Assembly (NCBI GenBank): GCA_000818945.1 | Contig: KN805374.1 | Span: 846,399 to 910,398 of the forward strand | Origin: Schizochytrium sp. CCTCC M209059 | Lineage: Eukaryota > Sar > Bigyra > Thraustochytrida > Thraustochytriidae | Length of the DNA: 64,000 nt | Direction: 5' to 3' | In this document: in pieces, positions 20,223-29,169 of the stretch | Layout: every line of letters starts with the position of its first letter | How positions within the stretch are numbered: the first letter of the stretch is position 1 | The notes under the pieces: model-generated | Seen by the model: only the letters and a program-made list of their open reading frames with translations | The model's database searches: none | What the model was told of the DNA's origin: nothing | Program-made: the position numbers and the translations under genes

Positions 20223-20964
20223 CCTCCCTGCTTGCGCAGGCGGCAGAGACGGCGTGGAGGCAGGCAGGCACTGCGGGGGTGTTTGCATCTTCGCGCGCAA
20301 GCAACGGCGGGGAAGGGCCGAGCGAGGAGGAGAGAGGGAGCAGGAGCCGCAGCCGCCGTGCATGGCGGCATTCGCTTCGCATGCCGAGTCCCTTCCGCAG
20401 GGCGCTGCCTCCTCCCTCCCTGGCACAAAAGCCGCGGACGCACGCACGCACGCACGCGCGCTGACCCAAGTCCATCTATCAGTTCGGGTCACCGCGGCAC
20501 GCACGGTCACCGCACGCAGCATTCGATAGAGACGCGGCAGGCGCAAGAGGGCCTCTCTCTTTCTGCAAGGTGGTGGTTAGATTAGGTCTGGTCGCGCGCG
20601 TAGGTACAGAAATGCAGTGTGGTATGTACGTAGAACGTGTGCTTGGGGCGGCCTCGCTCGCGCTGCCGCGGCGCGAACTCGCGTGGTCCCGCCCGCATGG
20701 CCTCTCCGTCGGGGTCGCCATCGTGACAGCACGGCGTCCGGGTCAAAGCCACCCCGGCTGCCGACCTGGCTGCACGCAACTGCTGCACAACGGGATCTTA
20801 TCATGGCAGTGCGTCAGCCATTGCAGATGCAGAGTATAGTGCGATCGATCGATAGATTGATAGAGCGATAGATGCCGGTCTGTTCGTGGCCAAAGGCGGG
20901 GTGCTCAGCTCAGCTCAGCAGCAGCTGCAGGTGTCGGGAATGGTCGTGCCTTCCTTTTCCACTG

Positions 20965-21039
20965 CCTTGCTTTGCCTTGCCTTGCCTTGCATTGCATTGC
21001 ATTGCATTGCATTGCATTGCATTGCATTGCATTGCATTG
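20965..21039 (+). repeat. (TTGCM)n pentanucleotide repeat
   Basis: Four TTGCC-type units pass directly into about ten TTGCA units, so the array shows a unit-variant switch rather than a single motif. Confidence 0.9.
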
Positions 21040-21364
21040 ATTGTGCATTGCATGGTCGTTCTTCATCCACAATCAGCTTACCAGAAAGAAGGCCACAGCA
21101 AGCCACAGTCGACTGCGATTCAGCCTGCCTTTCTACCACCAGCCGCAGCCACCACGGCTCCGTCTGCGGGGGGCGGGGGCGGGAGACCCATTGGGCGCCC
21201 GCATTTCCACAGAAAATCCCGCACATCCCTCCCGCTGCGCAGCGATCCCCACCGCAGTGGCTCTGTGCGGGTTGCTGCGGGCGGTCGCGAGCGGCACGAG
21301 CGGCGCCTCGTGTCGACCCGCCCCGCCTCGACTCGAGTGCGCGCCGCGAAGGCGCCCTCGCCAT

Positions 21365-21441
21365 CACCTCCGCGACGCGCCGGCCGCCCTCGCGACCCCC
21401 GGCCCCACCTCCGCGACGCGCCGCCGCCCTCGCGACCCCCG
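21365..21441 (+). repeat. 41-base tandem duplication
   Basis: Two near-identical copies of a C/G-rich unit starting CACCTCCGCGACGCGCC, one at 21365 and one at 21406. Confidence 0.75.
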
Positions 21442-21621
21442 ACTCCAACTCGACCCGACGCGTCCTCCCGCGTCTCAAGGACGGCGCGTCGAAGTGCCGC
21501 GAGCACAAAAGCTTCACAACAATCTCGCCGGGGCAGGCGCGTGCACCGCGCACCCAGGCCGCGGCCGTCTGGAAAAGCCGCCTGGCTCGGCTGGCCTGGC
21601 TCGCCTGGCTTGCTTGCTTGG

Positions 21622-21660
21622 GGCTCGGCTCGGCTCGGCTCGGCCCGGCCTGGCAGATGC
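21622..21660 (+). repeat. (GGCTC)n/(GGCCT)n pentanucleotide tract
   Basis: GGCTC units passing into GGCCC and GGCCT variants; related degenerate units continue to about 21700. Confidence 0.75.
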
Positions 21661-22990
21661 GGCCTGGCCTGGCTCGGCTGGGCAGGGCCGGGCAGAGCAG
21701 AGCAGACGCGGCTCGGCAGCGGCGGCGCAGGTGTCTTCGGCAGGTGTCTCTGTAGAGAGGCGGACCGCCCCGCCGCGATCGGTCGGTCCGGGCGCACCAC
21801 CAGTGCGCGCTCGTTCGGCGGCAGCTGGCTGGGGGAAAGAAGGAAGGAAGGAAGGAAGGAAGGAAGGCAGGAAGGAGGGGAGGAAAACAAACAAGAAAAC
21901 ACAGCCCCGGCGTCATTGCGGTGGCTGCACTCCAGGGAAGCAAGCAAGCGAGGGAGCGAGCGAGCGAGCAAAAGCAAGCAAGCAGCGAGGAGGCGAGCGA
22001 GCAAGCCTGCCGCCAACTTGGTGAACGAGGATGTGTACGTGCGTACGTACATACGTGTACATGACGAAGCCGCCGCTGCCGACTCCGGGGCGCGAGGAGC
22101 CCGTCCACGTGCGCAGGCCCGGTCGGCCCCGCGCATACGTTGAGACGAGCCCCGGCCGAGACCGAGACCGGGACGGCGCGGCCGCTTCGAGGTACGGCCG
22201 GCGGCGGCGGACGGATGGACGGATGGAGGGATGGAGGGATGGATGGATGGATGGATACTATATACTTGCGACGGGCTGCAGGAAGGAAGGGCAGGAAGGG
22301 AGGCAGAGGGCGAGAAAGAGGCGCGCGCTTCCTCGGCACAGAGGGGGAATATCATATCAACTCCTGGGCCATCCGAGAGATAGAATGAAAAGAGATTCTG
22401 ATCTTGGCGGTCGGACTCATGGTGGTGATCGACATTCCTGCGAGGGCGTTGCGCGGATGATGATGGCGGTGATGCTGATAGCGGCCGTGGTGAGTGTGGC
22501 GAAGCTGCGGGCGGCCCGAGCGGCCTGGCTTCTCGGGCCGCCTGGATCGAGGTTCCAGCGGCTCGGCCCGGCACGGATCACGCCCCGCGAGGTCGACACG
22601 GGACGGGCCCCGCGAGGGGATGGCGAGCGAGGAACGAGTAGGCCAGACTCGCGAGAAAGGACCAGTGGGGGCCGGCCAGCTGATGACGGTTTCTTGACCT
22701 CTTTCTTGTCTTGAGGAGAAATGGAAATATAGTCATCACAGCTTGCAACATGACCTGTGAGGCGAGGATGGTTCGTCCGTCCCGTGTAACGTACGGCTTG
22801 TCGGCTGTGTCGGCATGGCCGGCTAGGGACGCCTAAAACGCTATTCTGTTATTGTAGAGGTGAAGAGAACCGCGATCTTCGGGTCAACTCACCCACCACT
22901 CAACTTGTCCCACGACTTTTGGAGGTGCATGCGACAACCGAGCGTAACGTCGCCGCGGTATGCGCAACACAAAAGTACAGTGCTGGTCGT

Positions 22991-23013
22991 AAGATTCGAC
23001 GCCGTCGAATCTT
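22991..23013. other. Perfect 10-bp hairpin with 3-base loop
   Basis: AAGATTCGAC and its exact reverse complement are separated by GCC. No T-run follows, and no adjacent gene is within 600 bases. It could be a structured RNA element or a protein-binding inverted repeat; no function is assigned. Confidence 0.7.
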
Positions 23014-23491
23014 GCTTGATGCGTGCTTGATCTGAGAAATGACGATCGTTTGCAGCCAGTTGCAATCTCTTGGCTTCTGATCTTAAGGTAGATCACACTT
23101 GTAGCAGACAAGAAGCAAAGTTCGCACGTTTTCCCCTTTCACGCATGGGTGGACATGGAAAGACAGTAGTAGTGATGCAAGGCTTTAGCCATGATCTTTT
23201 CACAAGGCCGAAGCCCTTTCGAAAGGGGTCTTATTCTGCAAAATTCGAACAAAATTCAAAGTCTTGTCCAAAACGTTTCGTGAACTTATAAAGATTCCCA
23301 TTTCTGTGTGATCGAAGGGCATTCACCAGCGGAATACATACATCCTTTTCGTTCTTCGCCGTTGCATTCATTTTCACAACTGCCAAGAAAGTCAGATTGA
23401 GTTCTCCAGTCTTTTACAAAAGAGCCCTTCCTGGCAAAGAACAAGGGCATGTCATTGACTGACACGGTCCACAATTGGCCATAACGTAATA

Positions 23492-23513
23492 CTAGGCCTA
23501 GGCCTAGGCCTAG
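23492..23513. promoter_or_regulatory. AGGCCTAGGCCT palindromic element upstream of GALC-like gene
   Basis: Three to four head-to-tail AGGCCT units, wholly self-complementary, ending about 100 bases upstream of the GALC-like ATG. The same motif occurs upstream of other genes in the window (49788-49805, 382-394). A promoter role is inferred from position only. Confidence 0.5.
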
Positions 23514-23614
23514 TAGTAGCATTTCTCCATTGGTGGTACTACTGGGTAGTACCATTATCGGTACCGCTCAATCGAGCCTCACCAAAAGCAGTTGCGAATC
23601 AGTTGACAATCATC

Positions 23615-26374
23615 ATGCGCGGACTCTGGGCAATCGTCGCAGCGCTGGCGCTGCTGCAAGCGCACACGATCACGGGCACGGCCGCCTCCAAAGCAGCTAA
23701 AAGCAGCAACGTCACCAACGCCGCCAAAGCCGCATCCACCGTTAACTTCGCCTGGAACACTAAAGAACTCGCGGACCTGCACCGCTTCGACGGCATCGGA
23801 GCCATCTCCGGAGGAGGAGCCACCAGCCGCCTCCTTGTCGAGTACCCAGATGATGTCAAGGCCGAGATCTACGACTTTCTCTTCCTCCCTAACCATGGCG
23901 CCTCCCTGCACATGGTCAAAGTAGAAATCGGCGGCGACGCAGAGTCCACCGACGGATCTGAAACCTCGCACATGCACAGCCCCGACGACCTCGACCTCAC
24001 CCGCGGCTACGAATGGGAAATCCTTCGCGAAGCCAAACGCAGAAATCCAGACATTCTCACCTACGGTCTGCCCTGGGCCTTTCCCGGCTGGCTCGGCAAC
24101 GAAGCCCACAACAACCCCTTTGTCCAGCCCTACCGCACCGCAAACTACACCTTGCAATGGGTACTTGGCGCACGCGAGATACACGGCATCGAAATCGACT
24201 TTCTCGGCATCTGGAATGAACGCGGCGCCGACAGAGCCTACACGCTGGCACTGCGCGATCTTCTTGACGCCAACGGATTCAAAAACACCAAAATCGTTTC
24301 TAACGACGGAAATGCCGGAGAAATATGCCCCAAGCTCGTCGACGACAGCGAATACGCGGCTGCCGTCGATGTGGTTGGTCTTCATTACCCAAGCGATCGA
24401 GACGCCGCAATTCGCAACCAGTGCGCCTTGCTCAACAAACCCATTTGGTCTGCTGAGGAAAGCTCGTCGTACGACGACCTCAATGGCGCCGCCTGCTGGG
24501 CACGAGTTATCGCCGCGCACTACGTTCTCAACAACATGACCTCTAATCTCATGTGGAATCTTGTCGGATCCTACTTTCATGGCACAAACTGGTACGCCTC
24601 CTCCCTCCTTACGGCCGTGCAGCCGTGGTCCGGCTTCTTCGAGAGCGACCCAATGCCCGTGCTTTGGGCCACTGCGCACTACACGCATTTTGTTCAGCCC
24701 GGCTGGCGCTATCTGCCCGTCGGTCATGGCTCTGGCGAGCTAAAGCAAGGTGGATACTACAATGCCTTTGTCTCGCCGGACGGAAAGGACTTTACTCTTG
24801 TCATTGTGAAAATATCGCGCGATCATGCCAGCTGTACCCGCCCAGGCTTGTGGAATTACGAAACGGAGCCTGAAACTGTGCGATTCCAATTCGCAGACGG
24901 GCCCGCAGCGCAGGTTATCAACAACAATCCACTTTTTGGACGCTACTCCAATCTCGAGGAAAATGAGAACAAGCCTCCGACTCTTTTTGAACCGTACAAT
25001 GTCAATCTCGAGGCAGATGGCTCGCTCGAAATTCATATTCCTGTTGGTGCTCTTTTCACGATCAGCACAGTATCCACATCGAAAAAGCCCAAGCCCCAGA
25101 CACAAACAAGTCGCGCCTCTGAACCGGCCTTTCCGCTTCCTTATCGCGACGACTTCGCTCACTACAATTGCTCCGGATGCTACGCACGTTACCTCACCGA
25201 TCAAATGGGTGCTTTTGAGATCCGTCCTGACGCACATGGGCCCGCAGACGCGCCAAATGTTCTGCGGCAGGTTGCCCCCTCCATCCCCGTCCACTGGCAG
25301 AACTTCCCCCTCGGACCGCTTACCATCATCGGCATGACAGAATGGGAAGATGTCCACGTTGGCACGCGGTTTCGCATCCCTTCCTCTTACGAAGCGCCGG
25401 GGCCGACCACAACGACAACAGAAAACTCGTCTCGGCAAATCACATCCCAATCATCTCCTGCTGCTTGTGTTGCGACACGTACCACTCAAGTATGGAAGGA
25501 AGCAGGCATCATACTTTGCGCCTCGACATCGCAGTGGGTTCTCCGCTATGGCGGCCCGCCTCGAAACACAGTCGTTGACAATCCAAAGGACCCGAATGTC
25601 ATTTCCAGTGGAAGCATCGAGCTCAAACCCGACACTTGGTACAATCTCGACCTTGTCGTCAGCCTCGATAAAGTCGTCCACGCTTCCGTTGGAAACCAGG
25701 TCCTCGCGCAAAACCTTTACGTGCGAAGCCGTGACAATGGCTTTGTTGGACTCGCTGTAAATGGCTATTTTCCTGTCGAGTTTGCCTACATTGACATCAA
25801 ACCAGTCGGTAATCGCTGGAAACCACTCTCCATGCCCCAATTGCACCAACAACGTGGCCTTCTTGCCCCTTTTCCTAATGATGCCTCCCTCGGACTGCGG
25901 CCCTGCACAGCAAATGGCGTCTATGACCCACTCCAGGCCTTTGCGATCGACTCCAACTGGCAGCTTCGCGCCTTGGGCGCAGCAGGCGCGTCTGGCGCGA
26001 GTTCTTCCCTCACGGCTTCGCGCTTGCAATGTGTCGATGCAAGCGATCCAAAGCATATTGGATTGCGTGACTGCAGGCCGGGTGCCGCGACCCAGGCATT
26101 TCGCAATGATTATACCAATATCAGAAACCACCCACAATCGATGCGCAACACGGCGGGCAATCTCGTTGGAAATCCAGGAGGTCCCGTCTTTGTGACCTCG
26201 GCCAAGAATGCCGCCAAGGTGAACAAGTGGGTCTACTTTCCAAATACTTTCCAGCTTCGTTCTCAACTTAGCTACGCGGCTCAAGTGGGCGAGCCTCAAT
26301 GCCTCACTGTGCTCGCTTCGCACCATGCTGATTCTTCGACCTTGCAAGCGAAGCAAATTCTCGCTGTGGCCTGA
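23615..26374 (+). CDS. GALC: Galactosylceramidase (GH59) with extra C-terminal lectin-like region
   Basis: A 919-residue secreted or lysosomal-type glycosidase. Residues 1-24 form a signal peptide (MRGLWAIVAALALLQA...). The GH59 core opens with the hallmark GIGAISGGGATSRLL (about 61-75) and continues with YGLPWAFPGWLG. The acid/base glutamate is E202 in IWNERG and the nucleophile is E281 in IWSAEES, spaced as in animal GALC. The beta-sandwich and the GALC lectin domain follow (PYRDDF..., LRQVAP..., IIGMTEWEDV). Animal GALC is about 670 residues. Here about 150 more follow, with QAFAIDSNWQLRA and LQCVDASDPKHIGLRDCRPG, which resemble a ricin-type beta-trefoil lectin but weakly. It hydrolyses galactosyl-sphingolipids in animals; the natural substrate here is unknown. 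Start: ATG at 23615; the upstream extension is TTG. Confidence 0.92.
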   Translation: MRGLWAIVAALALLQAHTITGTAASKAAKSSNVTNAAKAASTVNFAWNTKELADLHRFDGIGAISGGGATSRLLVEYPDDVKAEIYDFLFLPNHGASLHMVKVEIGGDAESTDGSETSHMHSPDDLDLTRGYEWEILREAKRRNPDILTYGLPWAFPGWLGNEAHNNPFVQPYRTANYTLQWVLGAREIHGIEIDFLGIWNERGADRAYTLALRDLLDANGFKNTKIVSNDGNAGEICPKLVDDSEYAAAVDVVGLHYPSDRDAAIRNQCALLNKPIWSAEESSSYDDLNGAACWARVIAAHYVLNNMTSNLMWNLVGSYFHGTNWYASSLLTAVQPWSGFFESDPMPVLWATAHYTHFVQPGWRYLPVGHGSGELKQGGYYNAFVSPDGKDFTLVIVKISRDHASCTRPGLWNYETEPETVRFQFADGPAAQVINNNPLFGRYSNLEENENKPPTLFEPYNVNLEADGSLEIHIPVGALFTISTVSTSKKPKPQTQTSRASEPAFPLPYRDDFAHYNCSGCYARYLTDQMGAFEIRPDAHGPADAPNVLRQVAPSIPVHWQNFPLGPLTIIGMTEWEDVHVGTRFRIPSSYEAPGPTTTTTENSSRQITSQSSPAACVATRTTQVWKEAGIILCASTSQWVLRYGGPPRNTVVDNPKDPNVISSGSIELKPDTWYNLDLVVSLDKVVHASVGNQVLAQNLYVRSRDNGFVGLAVNGYFPVEFAYIDIKPVGNRWKPLSMPQLHQQRGLLAPFPNDASLGLRPCTANGVYDPLQAFAIDSNWQLRALGAAGASGASSSLTASRLQCVDASDPKHIGLRDCRPGAATQAFRNDYTNIRNHPQSMRNTAGNLVGNPGGPVFVTSAKNAAKVNKWVYFPNTFQLRSQLSYAAQVGEPQCLTVLASHHADSSTLQAKQILAVA

Positions 26375-27412
26375 GAGGGTTCATTCGGCATGCGTGAGCT
26401 TCTTCTTCTGCTTCATTGCTGTCGCGCGGAGGAACAAACCTCTAGTACTGCGAGCATCAGCGCGGACAACACATAGTTCATATCTTCAAGATTCACTTTC
26501 TAATTCAAAGACAGATTTCTTTTTCCAAAAAGAATTGACTTTCGTGGCTGCACCACGGTGTATGAGAATGATGCGAAATGGAATTGTGGCAGCTACGTAA
26601 TTGAATGAGACAGCCACAAGCGTCATTCTACTTCTCCCCTCCCTTTTGCTGTATGTAGTGGTGACCTTGTTGTGCTTTCTTCATCAGGAAGGCGAAAAGT
26701 TACAAGATTGCTATCTTAGCAAAGTCTCAGCCAGTCAGAGCTCTGAAAGCAAGGAAAGGGCAACGAGCGCCAAGCTCAAGGCGACGGACGTCCCGAAAAA
26801 TCGTCTATGATGCCATTCGTACTGCATTTGCTGAGCTCACACAAACACGTCTGTTGATGAATGTGCGAGCATGTTGTAGTGGTGCTTAAATCGTCGCAAA
26901 TTTGCGCTGTGCTCGTATACCCAGATGGTGTGAGCATGTACTTTGAGATCGGCCATGATGAGGCAAGTCGCGTTACTGTTGACGATACGTGGGGCTCAGT
27001 GCCGTGTCGTTGCCATTTTATTCAATGGACTTAAAGTTCCCCCTTTCCAAAGGAAGTAATGTTACATATACTTTCAAGGGCCCTTAGGTTTTCTGTTTTT
27101 TCTTTTGTCTTGTTGTTTCTTTTTGTTTTTCAGACTGTCACCCGTCGATGTGACCAGAAGACAAGTTCATGTTCTTCCTGTTTGAAACGGGCAATGCTAT
27201 CCGTCTGACGTGAATGATGTCCTGGCTCGGGAACTCGGCTCGTGAAACGCAGTCATCGTTGTCTTTTGTTTTTCTCCATCGGCCCGTTCGAGAAACGGAG
27301 AAATTCAACATTATGAATGATGCCATACTGTCAAACAACGAAAAAATGCAACCACTAGCAGACCGTTTACGTTTACATGCACATTACACTCCTCAAGATA
27401 GTTTTCCTTTTA
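26375..27412. other. Convergent 3' flanks, nothing recognised
   Basis: About 1 kb of lower-GC DNA between the GALC-like and CDKAL1 stop codons. No repeats, RNA genes or convincing reading frames were seen. Confidence 0.55.
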
Positions 27413-29020
27413 TTACATTTCTTCCACTGAAACAGGTTCCGATATTAACGACGCGGCAACGTGAAACTTGCTAGCCTCTAACACCTTGACAAACACGCGC
27501 TTCCCCTGAAGTGTATCGTCGCGCGGCGTAATCACCACTTTGACATAAGCATCGGTGTGGCCCACACTCTGCGTCCCATCGCGCGAAACCTCCTCAGAGA
27601 CCCAACATGGGACAGTCTTGCCGACGAGATGTTCATGCGGCATGTATGTCTCAAAATAGGCTGAAATTCGTCGACTTCTATCCTTGACAACCTGCGTCTG
27701 CAGACGCTTCATCTTTGCCGCCGGCGTTCCTGGCCGCGGGTAAAATTGCGAAATGTTCAGCACGGGGAACTTGTATTTGGCAACAAGCTTCATCGTCTCG
27801 TCAAAGTCATCCTCCGTCTCGGTGGGAAATCCGCAAATGATGTCGGTCGCAAGCGTCAAGCCCGGGACATGCTTGAGCATGTAGTCCGCCGCGCGCTCAA
27901 ACTCTTCCACCGTGTACTCACGACGCATCGCGTCCAATACCGCATTGCTTCCAGACTGAACCGGCATGTGCAGAAACTTAAACATGTGACCGCTGCGCAT
28001 AGCTGCGGCAATGCGGTCGAGCTGGGCAAGGATGAAGGGCGGATTTGTCATGCCGAGGCGCAGCATGCGATCCGGTAGACCGCGTGCTGCAACAGCTTGC
28101 GTGAGCCTTTCCAAAAGACTGCCCAGATTTGTCCCCAGATCGCGCCCATATGCCCCAGTGTCTTCGCTGGCGAGCCATATCTCGCGCGCCGCGAGACCGT
28201 CTTCGGCGTCCTCTTCAGCGAGGACAGTCTCCACACGCGCTACAATTGCGTCTGGGTCATAGCTACCCAGCTTGCCTCGCGCATGCTTGGTCTTGCAGTA
28301 CGTGCAGCTGCCCAGACACCCTGTGCTGAGCGGCACAATTTCCACAAGCTTGTTCTTGCGGACCTTGGGCATGTCGAGACGTGGCAGCTCTTTCTTACCA
28401 AGAAGACGTACCGTGTTGCCCTTGAGTGCCTGCTCCACGACCTCGACAATGCGATCAATTTGAGTCACGCCCAGCACACTCGTCTTTTCGAGCCCTTTCA
28501 GCTTGCGATCGGCCTGCGGGACGCACCCCGCCACCACGACGGGCTTGCCCAGCTTTTGGCCCTGCTCCACCACGTGCAAAAATGCCGACTGCGAAGGGTC
28601 TTTCACAGTGCAGCTGTTCACGAGCCACACGTCGGCCTCCTCCTTTGTCTCTGCCATGCGGTATCCGTACTCCACCAGCGCGCCCTCCATGTACTCGCCG
28701 TCGCTCACGTTGTGCGAGCACCCAAACGTCTTGCTCCAGAACGAGCCCACGCCCGGCACGCCGTCCTGGCGCGCCGCAGCTGCAACCGCGGGGCTCTCAT
28801 CCTTCGGGCCCCGCGCCCTGCCGCGCGCGAGCACCACGCCGCCGCCGCGCCCCGCCGCGCGCTCGCCGCCGCCCACGTCGGCGCCCGCGAGGTCCTCGAT
28901 GTCCTCCATCCCGGCCAACTCGCGTCGAACGTCCTCCTCCTCCTCCTCCTCCTCCTCGACCTCGACTTCGATGTGGCTTCGCGTTCTGCGCTCCCTTCCC
29001 TTCTGCTTGCCTGACACCAT
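27413..29020 (-). CDS. CDKAL1: Threonylcarbamoyladenosine tRNA methylthiotransferase (CDKAL1/MtaB type)
   Basis: A 535-residue radical-SAM enzyme that adds a methylthio group to t6A37 of tRNA-Lys(UUU). Residues 1-85 are a charged leader with a run of nine Glu. The MTTase N-terminal domain has its three cluster cysteines at C101 (TFGCSHNVSD), C137 (VNSCTV) and C166 (VAGCVPQ). The radical-SAM motif CLGSCTYC (235-242) follows, with the CDKAL1-typical KTKHARG after it. GMTNPPFI and HMPVQSGSNAVLDAMRREYT match the catalytic domain, and the last 60-70 residues are a TRAM-like domain. The C-terminal membrane anchor of animal CDKAL1 is absent, so the enzyme should be soluble. The ATG at 29020 was chosen because the frame beyond it lacks ATG. 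It is head to head with NOL9, 149 bases apart. Confidence 0.95.
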   Translation of the reverse strand: MVSGKQKGRERRTRSHIEVEVEEEEEEEEDVRRELAGMEDIEDLAGADVGGGERAAGRGGGVVLARGRARGPKDESPAVAAAARQDGVPGVGSFWSKTFGCSHNVSDGEYMEGALVEYGYRMAETKEEADVWLVNSCTVKDPSQSAFLHVVEQGQKLGKPVVVAGCVPQADRKLKGLEKTSVLGVTQIDRIVEVVEQALKGNTVRLLGKKELPRLDMPKVRKNKLVEIVPLSTGCLGSCTYCKTKHARGKLGSYDPDAIVARVETVLAEEDAEDGLAAREIWLASEDTGAYGRDLGTNLGSLLERLTQAVAARGLPDRMLRLGMTNPPFILAQLDRIAAAMRSGHMFKFLHMPVQSGSNAVLDAMRREYTVEEFERAADYMLKHVPGLTLATDIICGFPTETEDDFDETMKLVAKYKFPVLNISQFYPRPGTPAAKMKRLQTQVVKDRSRRISAYFETYMPHEHLVGKTVPCWVSEEVSRDGTQSVGHTDAYVKVVITPRDDTLQGKRVFVKVLEASKFHVAASLISEPVSVEEM

Positions 29021-29169
29021 CCACTGCGCAACCCCTTTTTCAAATTGCGCAACCCATTTTGAACCGCCGCCTCTGCGCCCGCCGCTGCCGCTCGCAGGGA
29101 CTGACTGACTGACTGTGAGTGGTGGGGGCCCCAAGCGAGAAAGCGGGGGACCCGAGCGCGCGCGGGACC
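29021..29169. promoter_or_regulatory. 149-bp divergent promoter shared by CDKAL1 and NOL9
   Basis: The two ATGs are only 149 bases apart on opposite strands, so one short region must serve both transcripts. It holds an ACTG repeat (about 29099-29115) and a G-rich patch. No TATA box seen. Both products act on RNA, which suits co-regulation, though that is inference. Confidence 0.6.

Larger units (their letters stand above)
17305..23614. other. 6.3-kb gene desert of tandem repeats, with an assembly gap
   Basis: No gene is recognisable between the BTB-WD40 and GALC-like genes. The region is a patchwork of GC-rich DNA and microsatellites: pentanucleotides (17845-17911, 18184-18227, 19616-19683, 20965-21039, 21622-21660), tetranucleotides (AAGC near 19440-19490, GAAG near 21837-21866, GATG near 22212-22258), a GACGAGCACGCG minisatellite (17647-17696) and a 41-base tandem duplication (21365-21441). 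The last 900 bases before the GALC gene are calmer, with lower GC, a perfect hairpin (22991-23013) and an AGGCCTAGGCCT element (23492-23513). Frames of 300-470 codons here overlap on both strands and are compositional artefacts. Confidence 0.7.

Noticed and set aside
20872..22574. Overlapping frames of 420-480 codons on both strands
   Set aside because: Low-complexity Arg/Ala/Ser/Pro sequence containing translated microsatellites; not protein-like.
17305..23614. Transposable element or CRISPR-like array in the gene desert
   Set aside because: No transposase or reverse-transcriptase motifs and no long terminal repeats; the repeats are simple tandem units without unique spacers.
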